NCBI GenBank assembly: GCA_023678885.1
Contig: CM042972.1
Span: 13,908,501 to 13,972,500 of the forward strand
Length of the DNA stretch: 64,000 nt
Source: Pogostemon cablin
Lineage: Eukaryota > Streptophyta > Magnoliopsida > Lamiales > Lamiaceae
Direction: 5' to 3'
The first letter of the stretch is position 1, and every line of letters starts with the position of its first letter. The translations under genes were made by a program, and so were the position numbers. The notes under the pieces were generated by a model. That model saw only the letters and a list, made by a program, of their open reading frames with translations, did not search any database and had not been told where the DNA came from. Of this stretch, positions 44,888 through 57,734 are shown in pieces.

Positions 44888-45115
44888 TATCTTAGCCCAA
44901 CTAGATTTTTTTAGAAAGCCCAAAACCTATTTATTTATTTTATGGCCCAAAAGGCCAGCCCTATCTTAGCCCAACTAGATTTTTTTTTAAAAAGCCCAAA
45001 ACCTATTTATTTATTTTATGGCCCAAAAGGCCAGCCCTATCATAGCCCAACTAGATTTTTTTTAGAAAGCCCAAACTTATTTATTTATTTATTTTGTGGC
45101 CCAAAATTTCAGCCC
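44888..45115 (+). repeat. Three tandem 74-78 bp repeats at the LTR start
   Basis: Three consecutive copies begin TATCTTAGCCCAACTAG or a close variant and end near CCAGCCC, at 44,888-44,961, 44,962-45,037 and 45,038-45,115. The third copy is the most diverged. They lie in U3 directly upstream of the TATA-like box, the position where LTR enhancers are often repeated. An enhancer function is an inference. Confidence 0.88.
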
Positions 45116-45130
45116 ACTTAAATGGCCTGA

Positions 45131-45137
45131 TATATAA
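45131..45137 (+). promoter_or_regulatory. TATA-like box in the solo LTR
   Basis: TATATAA lies just downstream of the U3 repeats and upstream of a purine-rich stretch (AGAGAGAAGAACGGGAG). It is conserved in the other LTR at 57,977. This is the likely core promoter of the LTR; no start site can be read from the sequence alone. Confidence 0.55.
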
Positions 45138-47202
45138 TTATTAAGGCTAAAGTTAAAAAAAAAAGAGAGAAGAACGGGAGAAGAAAAACAAAAGAGGGGA
45201 AAGAAGAGAGTGAAGAGGAGAAACCCTTGTTGATCAAATTCTCCCTTACAACCCTCATCCTAGGTGGTTTCTAAGTTGTTTTGAGGTAAGTGGTGTGTGA
45301 ATTAAGCTTCCTTCTTCCATGATTTTGTAATTTTGTGGGGTTTTTCTTTTTGGTATGTGGGTAATTCGCAGACTGTTCGAACTGATTTTGACATAGCTAT
45401 TGCCCACGAAAGTTTGCAAACTTAATTTCTGTACGTAGCTGAACTCGTTAGCTTTCCGTAGCCACATGAAACGCCTCAATCCGATTATTCTACAATGAGT
45501 TATGATTTTTCTCGTAAACTGCCGCTAGCTGGAAAATTTCAGAATTTTTATGTTGAATTCAAACTTATTTTCTATCGTTTCGTTTAGTTAATGTATTGAA
45601 ACGGGATATGTGGGATTGGGAACTGATGTTAAGGAGTTACATGCCATTTTTATTTAATATTGACTCATTCGAACTCGATTAGGATTTATTTTTAGCAATG
45701 AAAGGGATGTTACCGCTAATAGTTAGTTATATTTAATTTGTCTTTAATTGCTCATCTCCTTTCTAGGTAAAGAACCATTGACGAAGGGCAAGGGACCGAC
45801 TTTAGATTCCGGAGAGAGTTAATCACTTCCTTGTGAGTTGATAATTCGGGAACGCCTTCTCTTGTGGGAAGTGTGGACCCTCGATAAATGTGCATTTATT
45901 TTAGTTTTAGTTAATTGATAAGAAAATTATTTGGTATTGTGTTATGTGGTAAAGAGTCTGATTGGCTCGATTGCTCTGATTAGAGTCCTGTTAGCCATTT
46001 TATGAGTATTATTGATTTTAACTTATGTTGAAGAGCCTTGCCAACTCGATATCTGATAGCATTTATTGTGAATTATTTGAGAATTAATTTCTGGTTATTC
46101 TTGTGTGCTATTAAGACTCTAACTTGAGTCGTTATTCATCTTATGATGCATATGCATATGTATGCCTGGTACCAAGGTTAAGTAGCCCGAATTGTCACGG
46201 TTCGGGTGAGTTGGAGTAACAACCAAGTTGCCCGTTGCTTGGCAGACCTGGGTGAGTTAGATCTAACGGGGCACCTGTCCATTTGCAAAGTACTGATACT
46301 CTGGAGGGTGATCGTTAGATGAATCAGTCTATTATAGGCTCAGTCAACGTCACCGGTGTGAGACATTTATGTCATATATGTTTATATGTTTGATCATTTC
46401 AAGTATTCACATCGATATTGAATTGTGAACTTTAGCACTTGGAGTGTTGAGAAAGAATATTAATGTTCATTTTATCTAGAGTAACGATGACGGGATTGGA
46501 CTGTCTCTCGACGGAGAGCTCAGTTCGAGGAGGATATGGACTACCCATGCGTCTTTTATGTGATAACATGTTGTTTGAACTAATTGTATTATTCGTAAAT
46601 GTGCACTAAAGTTTTATTTTCATTAATATGTATACTGAGCGAGAAATAGTTATTGTGGGACGAAATATTGGATTTTATGTTATGAACCGCGAGTGGGAAT
46701 ACATGTTTCGTATAAGGGTCAGGGTGACCGGCTTATCACCTCACTGAGCTAGTGGTTTTGCTCACCCCCATCATTCTTTCCTTTTCAGGCTGTTGATATC
46801 GTTTTGGTTGGTGGTTTGCCTATCGTTTGCTCGTCATCCAATCAATGTTTTGGGTACTTTCTCTTTTATGTAAATTGACGGATTCATTGGCGAGATTGTA
46901 TAGTTTATATTTGGTGACCCCCTTGATGTTCTTTTTGGTACTCTTACGATGTTATATCGTTCATGTATATTTTCTATAAACTATGTTACATCGTTGTATT
47001 TTATACCTTTGTAAATCCTTATTGATACATTATGAGATGATGTCCTCAGGTTGTACCCGTTGTTATCAGTTGTTCAGTTCTACAGGTACTTGATAGCAAG
47101 CCTTACGTTTTCCATAAACTTTGTGGAGTGAAGTGCACCCATTCCGCAAAATTTATGGTTAACGTGGCTGTTGTCGCGTTCTGTCTGGGTCGGGGCGTGA
47201 CA

Positions 47203-48631
47203 ATGATGCTCATTTTCTTCATCATGATGCTCATTTCCTACATCACGATTCCTATTTCCATCTTCATGATGCTCATTTCCTTAGTCATGATGCTCATTTC
47301 CTTCATGACATGATGCTCATTTCCTACATTATGATGCTCATTTCCTTTATCGTGATGCATATTTTCCTTCATCATTATGCACATTTCCTACTTCATGTGA
47401 ATATTTCCATCATAATGATTCTCATTTTCTTCATCACGATGCTCATTTCCTACATCGTGATTCCTATTTCCATCTTCATGATGCTCATTTCCTTCATCAT
47501 GATGCTCATTTCCTTCATCTTGATGATCATTTCCTTCATCATTATGGTCATTTCCTTCACTATATGCTAATTTCCTTCATTATTATCTGTATTTCCTTGA
47601 TCATGATGCCTATTTCCTGCACTATGATGCTCATTTCCTTCATCATGATGCATGTTTCTTTCATCACAATGCATATTTCCTTCATCATGATGCCCAATTC
47701 CTATGTCATTATGGTCATTTCTTCATCATGATGCTCATTTCATTCATCTTGATGAATATTTCAATCATCATGATGCTCATTTCTGAAATCATTATATATA
47801 TCTTCTTCATCATGATGCTAATTTCTATCGTCATGATGCTAATATACGTCATCATAATGCGTACTTCCTTCATCTTGATGCTCAATTCCTAAATCATGAT
47901 GCTCATTTCATTCCTAATGATGCATATTTCCTTTATCATGATGCTAATTTCTATCATCATAATGCGTACTTCCTTCATCATGATGCTCATTTCAAACATC
48001 ATGATGATCATTTCTTTCATCATGATGCAAATTTTCATCATAATGATCCTCATTTCAATTATCATGAGGCATAAATCCATCATAATGATGCTCATTTCGT
48101 TCATCAATATGTGCATTTCCTTTATCATGATACTCATTTCAAACATCACGATGCTCATTTCCTTCATCATGATTATTAATTCTGAAGTAATTATGGTCAT
48201 TTTCTTCATCATGATGCTCATTTCATTCATCATGATGCGTATTTGCTTCATCCTGATGCTCATTTCCAACATGATAATGCTGATTTCCTTCACCATGATG
48301 CGTTTTTCCTTCATAATGATGCTCATTTCCTATATCATGATGCTCATTTCCTTCATCATGATGTATATTTCCTTCAACATGATGATCATTTCCTATGTCA
48401 TTGAGGTCATCTCCCTTATCATGATGCTCATTTCATTCATCACGATGCTAATTTCTATCATCATGATGATATTTCCTTCATAGTGATGCTCATTTTCTAC
48501 ATCAATATACTCATTTCATTCATCATGATGTATATTTCCATTATCATGTTGCTTATTTCCTTCATCATGATACAAAAATCCTTCATCCTGATGCGTATTT
48601 ACGTTATCTTGATGCATGTTTCATTCAACAT
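47203..48631 (+). repeat. 21-bp satellite, forward orientation, right of the solo LTR
   Basis: Same monomer and orientation as the left array. The variant order just right of the LTR (including the unusual junction CTTCATGACATGATGCTC) matches 14,790-14,910. From about 47,540 to 48,631 it matches 1-1,122 and 15,032-16,180, giving a third copy of that block. It stops abruptly at TTCATTCAACAT, where the other copies continue with GATGCTC. Confidence 0.95.
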
Positions 48632-48637
48632 TAGTAA
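48632..48637. other. Satellite inversion junction
   Basis: Left of this point monomers read in the pyrimidine-rich sense (TTTCATTCAACAT). Right of it they read as the reverse complement (AAATGAGCATCATGATG). Only about six bases (TAGTAA) fit neither orientation. This is a tail-to-tail change of direction inside one satellite family. It may be a real inversion breakpoint or an assembly join. Confidence 0.9.
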
Positions 48638-48645
48638 AAATGAGC

Positions 48646-49070
48646 ATCATGATGAAAGAAATGAGCATCATGATGATGGAAATGAGAATCATCATGTAGG
48701 GAATGAGCATCATGGTATTGGTAAACAGCATCATCATAAAGGAAATATGCATTATGATGAAGAAATAAGAATAATGATAAAGGAAATTAGCTTCATGATA
48801 AAAGAAATAAGCATCATTATGAAGGAAATATGCACCATGACATAGGAAATGAGCATAATGATGAAAGAAATGAGCATCATGATGATGGAAATGAGAATCA
48901 TCATGTAAGGAATGAGCATCATAATATTGGCAAATAGCATCATCATAAAGGAAATATGCATCATGATGAAGAAATAAGAATCATGATGAAGGAAATTAGC
49001 TTCATGATAAAAGAAATGAGCATCATTATGAAGGAAATATGCACCATGATGTAGGAAATGAGCATAATGA
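48646..49070 (-). repeat. Tandem duplication of about 209 bp (10 monomers)
   Basis: The monomer series starting GATGAAAGAAATGAGC at 48,651 recurs at 48,860, with shared unusual variants: a GAATCATCATGTA monomer, a CATCATCATAAAGG monomer and a TTAGCTTCATGATAAAAG monomer. This duplication lies directly beside the inversion junction. Confidence 0.85.
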
Positions 49071-49189
49071 TGAAGGAAATATGTGTCATGATGAACGAAA
49101 TGAGCATCATGATGTATGAAATTAGCATTATGATAATGGAAACATGTATCGTGATGAAGGACATGAGCATAATAATATAGGAAATGAGC

Positions 49190-51110
49190 ATCATTATGAT
49201 GGAACTACGCATCATGGTGAAGGAAATGAGCATCATGATAAAGGAAATGAACGTAATGAGGTAGGAAATTAACATCATGATGAAGGAAATATGCATCATG
49301 ATGAACGAAATTAGCATAATGAAGTAGGAAATGTGTATCACGATTAATAAAATATGCATCATGATGAAGGAAATGAGCCTCATGGTGAGGGGAATGATCA
49401 TCAAGATGACGGAAATGAGCGACATGACGATGGAAATTTGCATCATGATGTAGGAAATGAGCATCATGATAAAGTAAATATGCATAATAAGGAATGAAGT
49501 AAGCATCATGTTGAAGGAAATACACATTATGATGAAAGGAACATGAAACATGATGAAGGTAGTGAGCATCACAATGAAGGAAATGACCATAATTATATAG
49601 GAAATGATTATCAAGATGAAGGAAATAAGCATCATGATAACCAAATATACATCATCATGAAGGAAATGAGCATAATGACGAAGTAAAAGAGCTTCACGAT
49701 GAACGAAATAATCATCATGATGATGAAAATAAGCATCACGAAGAAAGAAATATGTATAATGATGTAGGAAATGAGCATCATGCTTTAGGTGGGAAATGGC
49801 CATAATGAAATAGGAAATGATCATCATGATGAAGGAAATGAGCATAATGATGAATGAAATGAGCATCATGATGTAGGAAATGATCATCATGATGAAGGAA
49901 ACATGCATCATGATTTAAGAAATGAGCATCATGATGAAGGAAATAAGTATCATGATGAAGGATTTATACATCATGATGATGGAAATGAGCATCATAATGA
50001 AGGAAACATGCATAATGATGTAGGAAAATGCATCATGATGAAGGAAATGAGCATCATAATGTTGGAAAAAAGTATTATGATGAAGGAAATACGCATAATG
50101 TTGAAGGAAATGAGCATCATAATGAAGGATATGTCCATAATGATGTCGGAAATGATCGTCAAGATGAAGGAAATAAGCTTCATGATAAAGGAAATATGCG
50201 TCATGATGAAGGAATGAGTATCGTGATAAAGGAAATATGCATCACGATGCAGGAAATGAGCATCATGATGAAGGAAATGACCGTCATGATGATGGAAATA
50301 TGCATTGTGATGTAGGAAATGAGCATCATGATAAAGGGAAATATGCATCATGATGAAGGAAATATGCATCATGATGAAGGAAATGAGCAACATGATTAAG
50401 GAAATAATCATCATGATTATGGAAATGAGCATCAGGATGACGAAAATGAACATCAGGATGAATGAAATGAGTATCATGATGAAGTAAATATGCATTGTGA
50501 TGAAGGAAATGAGCATAATGATGAGGAAATGGGAATCATGACGAAGGAATATGCATCTTTATTATGGAAATGAGCATCATGATGAAGGAATTATTCATCA
50601 TAATGATGAAAATGAGAATCATGATGATAGAAATGAGCATCATGATGAAGAAAATGAGCATAATGAAGAAGGAAATAATCATCATGATGATGGAAATGAG
50701 CATCATTATGTGGGGAATGAGCATCAAGATGAAGGAAATGAGCACCATGATGTAGGAAATGAGCATTATTATGATGGAACAACGCATCATGGTGAAGGAA
50801 ATTAGCATCATGATGAAGGAAATGACCATAATGATGTTGGAAATTAACAACATGATGAATGAAATATGTATCATGATTAAAGAAATGAGCATAATGAGTA
50901 GGAAATGCGTATCATGATGACGAAAATAAGTATCATGTTGAAGGAAATGAGCATCATGATGAGGGGAATGATCATCAAGATGACAGAAATGAGCAACATG
51001 ATAATGGAAATATGCATCATGATGTTGGAAATGAGCAATCATGATAAAGGAAATATGCATTATAAGGAATGAAGAAAGCATCATGATGACGGGATACACA
51101 TTATGATGAA
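49190..51110 (-). repeat. Satellite segment of about 350 bp repeated 1,575 bp apart
   Basis: The segment at 49,190-49,540 recurs at 50,765-51,110, with shared markers CGCATCATGGTGAAGG, GAGGGGAATGATCATC and ATAAGGAATGAAG. The offset is 1,574-1,575 bp, that is 75 monomers. Flanking monomers no longer match, so this is a remnant of an older, decayed higher-order unit. Confidence 0.75.
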
Positions 51111-54100
51111 GGAAATAAGCAACATGATGAAGGAAATGAGCATCATAATGTAGGAAAAAAGCATTATGATGAAGGACATACGCATTATGATGAAGGACAT
51201 ACGAATCATAATGAAGGAAATGACCATAGTGTTGTAGGGAATGATCATCAAGATGAAGGAAATATGCATCATGATAAAGGAAATATACACCATGATGAAA
51301 GAATGAGCATCAAGATGAAGGAAATATGCATCATGATGAAAGAAATGAGCATCATGACGAGGAAATGACCATCATGATGATGGAAATATGTATCGTGATG
51401 TAGGAAATGAGCATCATGGTGAAGGGAAATATGCATCACGATGAAGGAAATGAACATCATGATGTAGGTAATAAGACCCATGAAGAAGGAAACAAGCATC
51501 ATGATGATGGAAATGATCATCATGATGAAAGATTTATGAATCATGACATTGGAAATAAGCATCATGATGTAGGAAATGAGCATCATGAAGAAGAAAATAT
51601 GCATCATAATGATGGAAATTGGCATCATGATGATGTTTCTATCGTTATGTAGGAAGTAAGCATCTTGATGAATGAAATAAGTTTCATGATGTAGGAAATG
51701 AGCATCATGATGAAGGAAACATGCATCATGATGTAGGAAATGAGCATCATTATGAATGAAATGACCATAATGATGTCGAAATTGATCATCATGATAAAGG
51801 AAATGAGCATCAAGATGTAGGAAATGAGTATCATTATAAAGAAAATTTGCATAATGATCATCATGACGTTGGAAATTAGCATAATGATGAAGGAAATATG
51901 AAGCATGATATAGGAAATGAGCATCATAATGAATGAAATATCCATCATGATGAATGAAATGAGCATCATGATGTTTGAAATGAGCATCATGATGAAGGAA
52001 ATATGCATCATGATAAAGGAAATTGACATCTGATGAATGAAATGAGCATCATGATAAAGAAAACATGCATCATGATGATGGAAATGAGCATCGGGATGAC
52101 AAAAACGAGCATCATAATGAATGAAATGAGTATCATGATGAAGTAAATATGCATCGTAATTAAGGAAATAAGCATAATGATGTAGGAATTGAGCATCACA
52201 ATGAAGGAAATGACTTTCATGTTGAAGGAAATATGCAAAATGATGAATGAAATGAGCATCGTGACTAAGGAAATGACCATAATGACGTAGAAATGATCAT
52301 CATGAAGAAGGAAATGTACATCATGATTAAGGAAATGAGTATCTTGATGAATGAAATATGCATCATGATGAAGGAAATAAGCATCATCATGTAGAAAATG
52401 AGCATCATGATGAAGGAAATATGCATCATGATGAATGAAATGAGCATTATGATGTAGGAAATACGCATATTGATGAACAAAATGAGAATCATGATGAAGG
52501 ATTCATCTGTCATGACGATGAAATTGAGCATCATTATGAATAAATATGTATCATGATGATGGAAATGAGCATAATGATGAAGGAAATATGCATCATGATG
52601 TAGAAAATGAGCATCATGATGAAGGAAATATGCATCATTACTAATGAAATGAGCTTATTATGTAGGAAATGAGTATCATGATGAAGTATATTAGCATCAT
52701 GATGAAGAAGACATGCACAATGATTAAGGAAATGATCATAATGACATGGGAAATGAGCATCGTGATGAAACAAATGGTCATCTTGATGAAAGAAATATGC
52801 ATAATTTTGTAGGAAATGAGCGTCATGATGAAGAAAATATGCATTAAGATGAAAGAAATGAGTATCATGATTAAGAAATGACCATAAGGATGTAGGAAAT
52901 ATGTATCATGATGAAGGAAATAATCATTATGATGAAGGAAAAGAGCATCATGATAAAGGAAATATGAATCATGAAGAAGGAAATGAGCATCGTGATGAAG
53001 GAATTGGGCATCGTGATGAAGAAAATGAGCATCATAGTGTAGGAAATAAGCATCATGATAAAGGAAATACGGATAATGATGAAGGAAATCAGCATCATAG
53101 TAAAGGAAATGACCATAATGATGATGGAAATGATCATCAAGATGAACAAAATGAGCATCATGAAGATGGATATAGGAATCGTGATGTAGCAAATGTGCAT
53201 CATGATAAAGGAAATGAGCATGATTATGATGGAAATATTCATCGTGATGTAGGAAATGTGCATCATACAGAAGGAAAATATGGATCATAATGAAGGAACT
53301 GAGAATCATGATGTAGGAAGTGAGCATCTTATTGAATGAAACATGCATCATGATTATGGAAATGCGCGTCAGGATGAAGGATTTCTGTATCATGATGAAG
53401 GAAATACGCATAATGATTGAAGGAAATGTGCATCATAATGAAGGAAATGTCCATAATGATGTAGGGAATGATCATCAAGATTAAGGAAATAAGCATCATA
53501 ATAATGGAAATATCCGTCATGACGAAAGAATGAGCATCGTGATAAAGAAAATATGCATCATAATGAAAAAATGTGCATCATGATGAGGAAATGACCATCA
53601 TGATATAGGAAACAAGCATCATGATGAAGGAAATATGTATCATGATGAAGGAAATATGCACCATGATGTAGGAAATGTGTATCATGATAAAGGAAATACG
53701 CATAATGATGAACGAAATTAACATCATGATGAAGTTTTTATGCATCATGTTGATGGAAATGAGCATCAAGATGAAGAAAATTTGCATCTTGATGAAGGAA
53801 ATGATCATCATGATGTTAGAAATAAGCGTAATGATGAAGGAAATATGTAGCATGATGTAGGAAATTAGCATCATGAAGAAGGAAATATGCATATTGATGA
53901 ATGAAATGAGCATAGTGATGTTGGTAATTAGCATCATGATGAAGGAAATACACATCATAATGAACGAAATTAGCATCTTGATGATGGAAATGAGCATATT
54001 GATGTAGGAAATGAGCATATTGATGTAGGAAATTAGCATCTTGATGAAGGAAATGAGCATATTGATGTAGGAAATGAGAATCATGATGAAGGAAACATGC

Positions 54101-55639
54101 ATCATCATGTTGATGGAAATTCGCATAATGATGAAGGATTTATGTATCATGATGAAGGAAATAAGCATCATGGTAAGGGATTAATGCATGATGACGATGA
54201 AAATAAGCATCATGATGAAGGAAACGAGCTTCATGATGAAGAAAATATGCATCATGCTGAAGGAAATAATCATCATGTTGATGTATGTATCGTGATGTGG
54301 GAAATAAGCATCAAGATGATGGAAATATACATCATGATGAAGGAAATGAGCATATTAATGTAGGAAATGAGCATCCCGATGAAGGAAATATCATCATGAT
54401 GATGGAAATTAGCATCATGATGAATAAAATGAGCATCATGATAAAAGAGATGACCATAATGACATATGAAATGATCATCATGATGAAGGAAATGAGCATC
54501 ATGATATAAGAAATGAGCATCATTATGATGGAAATATGCATCATGTAGGAAATGAGCATCATGATGAAGGAAATATGCATCATGATGAATGGAATGAGCA
54601 TCATGATGAAGAAAATGACCATAATGACGATGTAATTAATAATCATGATGAAGAAAATGAGCATCATGTTGATGGAAATGACTTCCATGATAAAAGAAAT
54701 ACAAATATTGATGAACGAAATGAGCAACATGATGTTGGAAATGAGTACCATGATAAAGGAAATACACATATTGATGAACGAAATGAGCATCATTATGAAG
54801 GATTTATGCATCATGATGATGGAAATGAGGATCATTATGATGAAAATTTGCATCATGATGTAGGAAATGAACATCATGATGAAGGAAATACGCAGCATAA
54901 TGTAGGAAATGAGCAACATGATGTAGGAAATGAGCATCATGATTAAGGAAGTACGCATCTTGTTGAGAAATTAGCATCATGATGAAGGAAATATGCATCA
55001 TTATGAATGAAATGAGCATCATGATGTAGGAAATGAGCATAATGATGAAGGAAGTACGCATCATGATGACGTATATTAGCATCATGACGATAGAAATTAG
55101 CATCATAATGAAGAAGACATGAAGGAAATGAGCATAATGATGTAGGAAATGAGCATAATGATGTAGGAATTGAGCATTACGATGAAGGAATTGATCATCA
55201 TGATGATGGAAATGAGCATCATGATGAAAGAAATATATATAATGATTTAGGAAATGAGCATCATGATGAAGGAAATATATATAATGATTTAGGAAATGAG
55301 CATCATGATGAAGGAAATATGCATCGACATGAATGAAATGAGCATCATGATGAAGAAATGAACATAATGACGTAAGAAATGATTATCTTGATGAAGGAAA
55401 TATACATCATGATGAAGGAAATGAGCGTCATGATGAAGGAAATGGGCATAATGATGAAGGAAATATGAATCATGATGAAGGAAATGAGCATCATGATGTA
55501 GGAAATGAACATCATGATGAAGGAAATTAGCATCATGATGAAGGATTTATGCATCATGATGAAGGAAATAGGCATCATGATGATGGAAATGAGCATTATG
55601 ATAAAAGAAATAAGCATCATGATGAAGGAAATGATAACC

Positions 55640-57520
55640 ATAATTTTGGAAAGAGAATCATGAATAAGGAAATATGCGTCATGATGATAGAAATGAGCAC
55701 CAGGATGTATGAAATGACCATAATGGCGTAGGAATTAATCGTCATGCTGAAGGAAATGAGCATCATGATAAAGGAAATACGCATAACGATGAATGAAATG
55801 AGCATCATGATGAAGGATTTATGCATTATGATGATGGAAATGAGCATCATGATGAAGGAAATGAGTATCATGATGAATGAAATATGAATCATGAAGGAAA
55901 TGAGCATTATGATGATGTAAATGAGCATCATGACGAAGGACATATGCATCTTGATGAAGGATTTGAGCATCAGGATGAAGGATTTATGCATCTTGATGAT
56001 GGAAATGAGAATCATGATGAAAGAAATGAGAATCTTGATGAAGAATATGAGCTTTATGATATATGAAATAAGCATCGTGATGAAGGAAATACGTATCATG
56101 AAGAAGGAAATGAGCATCAAGATTGTGAAAATGAGCATCATGATGATTGAAATGAGCGTCATGATGTTCGGAATAAACATCACGATGTAGATAAAGAGTT
56201 TCATTATAAAGGAAATATGAATCATGATTAAGAAATGAGAATCATGATGAAGAAAAATGCACTATGATGTAGGAAATGAGTATCTTGATGAAGGAATTAT
56301 GCATCATGATGTACTAAATGAGCATCATGATGTAGGAAATTAATATTATGACGATGGAAATATGAATCATGATGAAGGTAATGAGCATAATAGTGTAGGA
56401 AATAAGAATTATTATAATGGAAATACGCATCATGATGAAGGAAATGACCATAATGATGTTAGTAAATGAGCATCATCATGAAGAAAATGAGCATAATGAT
56501 GATGGAAATATGCATCATGATGTTGGAAATTAGAATTATGATGAAGGAAATGTGCATCATGATAAATGAAATAAGCATTCTGATGAAGGAATTGTGCATT
56601 ATGATGTAGAAAACATTCATCATGATGTAGGAAATAAGCATCATGATGGAGGAAATATGCATTACATGAAAAAATATGCATCATGATGAAGGAAATGAGC
56701 ATCATAATGTAGAAAATAAGTATCATGATGAAGTAAATATGTATTATGATGAAGGAAATTAGCATCATAACAAAGGAAATGACCATAATGATTTAGGAAA
56801 TGATCATCAAGATGAAGGAAATGTGCATCACGACTAAGGAAATGAGCATAGTGATAAAGGAAATAAGCATCATGATGAAGGAAATGAGCAACATGAAGAA
56901 GGAAACAAGCATCATTACTTAGGAAAGTGAATTATGAATAAGGAAATATGCATCATGATGATAAAAATGAGCATCAGGATATAGGAAATGACTACAATGA
57001 CATCGGAATTAATCATCATAATGAAGGAAATGAGCATCATTGTTTAGGAAATGAGCATCATGATTTAGGAAATGAGCATCATGATGATGGAAATGAGCAT
57101 CATGATGAGGGAAATGAGTATCATGATGAATGAAATATGCATCATGATGAAGGAAATGAGCATCATGATGTAGGAAATGAGCATCATGACAAAGGACGTA
57201 TGCATCTTGATGAATGAAATGAGCATCATGATGAAGGAAATGAGCATCATGATTAAGGATTTATGCATCATAATAACGGAAATGAGAATCAGGATGAATG
57301 AAATGAGAATCATGATGAAGAATATGAGCTTTATGATATAAGAAATAAGCATCGTGATGAAGGAAATACGCATAATGATGAAGGAAATGAGCATCACGAT
57401 TGTGAAAATGAGCATCATGATGATGAAAATGTACATCATAATGATGGAAATGAGCATCATTATGTAGGGAATGAGCATCACGATGTATACAAAGAGCATC
57501 ATTATAAAGGAAATATAAAT
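55640..57520 (-). repeat. Higher-order repeat in the reverse array, about 1.28-kb unit
   Basis: Distinctive monomers at 55,650 (ATGAATAAGGAAATATGC), 56,041 (AAGAATATGAGCTTTATGAT) and about 56,130 (GATTGTGAAAATGAGC) recur about 1,275-1,277 bp downstream. Divergence is clearly higher than in repeats A and C. The second copy is cut off by the retrotransposon insertion at 57,729. Confidence 0.82.
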
Positions 57521-57734
57521 AATAATTAAGAAATGAGCATCATGATGAATAAAACACGCATCATAATGAAGGAAATGAGCATCATGATGTAGAAATTAAC
57601 ATTACGACGATAGAAACATGCATCATGATGAAGGAAATGAGCATAATAGTGTAGGAAATAAGCATCATTATGATGGGAATACGCATCATGATAAAGGAAA
57701 TGAGCATCGATGAAGGAAATGACCATAATTATAA

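Larger units (their letters stand above)
44882..47202 (+). mobile_element. Solo LTR of a Ty3/gypsy retrotransposon
   Basis: This 2.32-kb insertion in the satellite matches the 5' LTR at 57,729-60,027 from end to end, starting T(T)ATARTATCTTAG and ending GGGGCGTGACA. No primer binding site, gag or pol follows: satellite resumes at once at 47,203, and satellite also lies to the left. It is therefore a solo LTR, the usual product of recombination between the two LTRs of one element. ATGATGCT lies on both sides (44,874-44,881 and 47,203-47,210) and may contain the 5-bp target duplication, but this word is also part of the satellite, so the exact edges are uncertain by about 3 bp. Compared with the other LTR it carries about 72 bp more near 46,019-46,090 and lacks a 49-bp duplication. 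Confidence 0.93.
48638..57728 (-). repeat. 21-bp satellite array, reverse orientation
   Basis: About 9.1 kb of the reverse-complement monomer (GAGCATCATGATG followed by AAGGAAAT). The same diagnostic variants as in the forward array occur in the expected reverse order. For example 54,332-54,958 is the inverse of the forward segment found at 12,300-12,646, and 52,641-53,411 is the inverse of the one near 25,800-26,284. The variants are more mixed and the internal repeats more diverged than in the forward array, so this part seems less recently homogenised. No other sequence was seen in it. Confidence 0.95.

Noticed and set aside
45255..45479. 74-codon minus-strand frame in the solo LTR, also present at 58,104-58,328
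   Set aside because: It is conserved only because the LTR copies are alike. No recognisable domain, it lies antisense across the probable leader, and it is most likely chance.
47128..47313. Frame crossing the LTR end into satellite
   Set aside because: It joins two unrelated sequences by chance; its second half is the satellite heptad.
48752..57726. Open frames in the reverse satellite, up to 316 codons
   Set aside because: Same cause: the period is divisible by three and the consensus lacks stops. No protein family resemblance.
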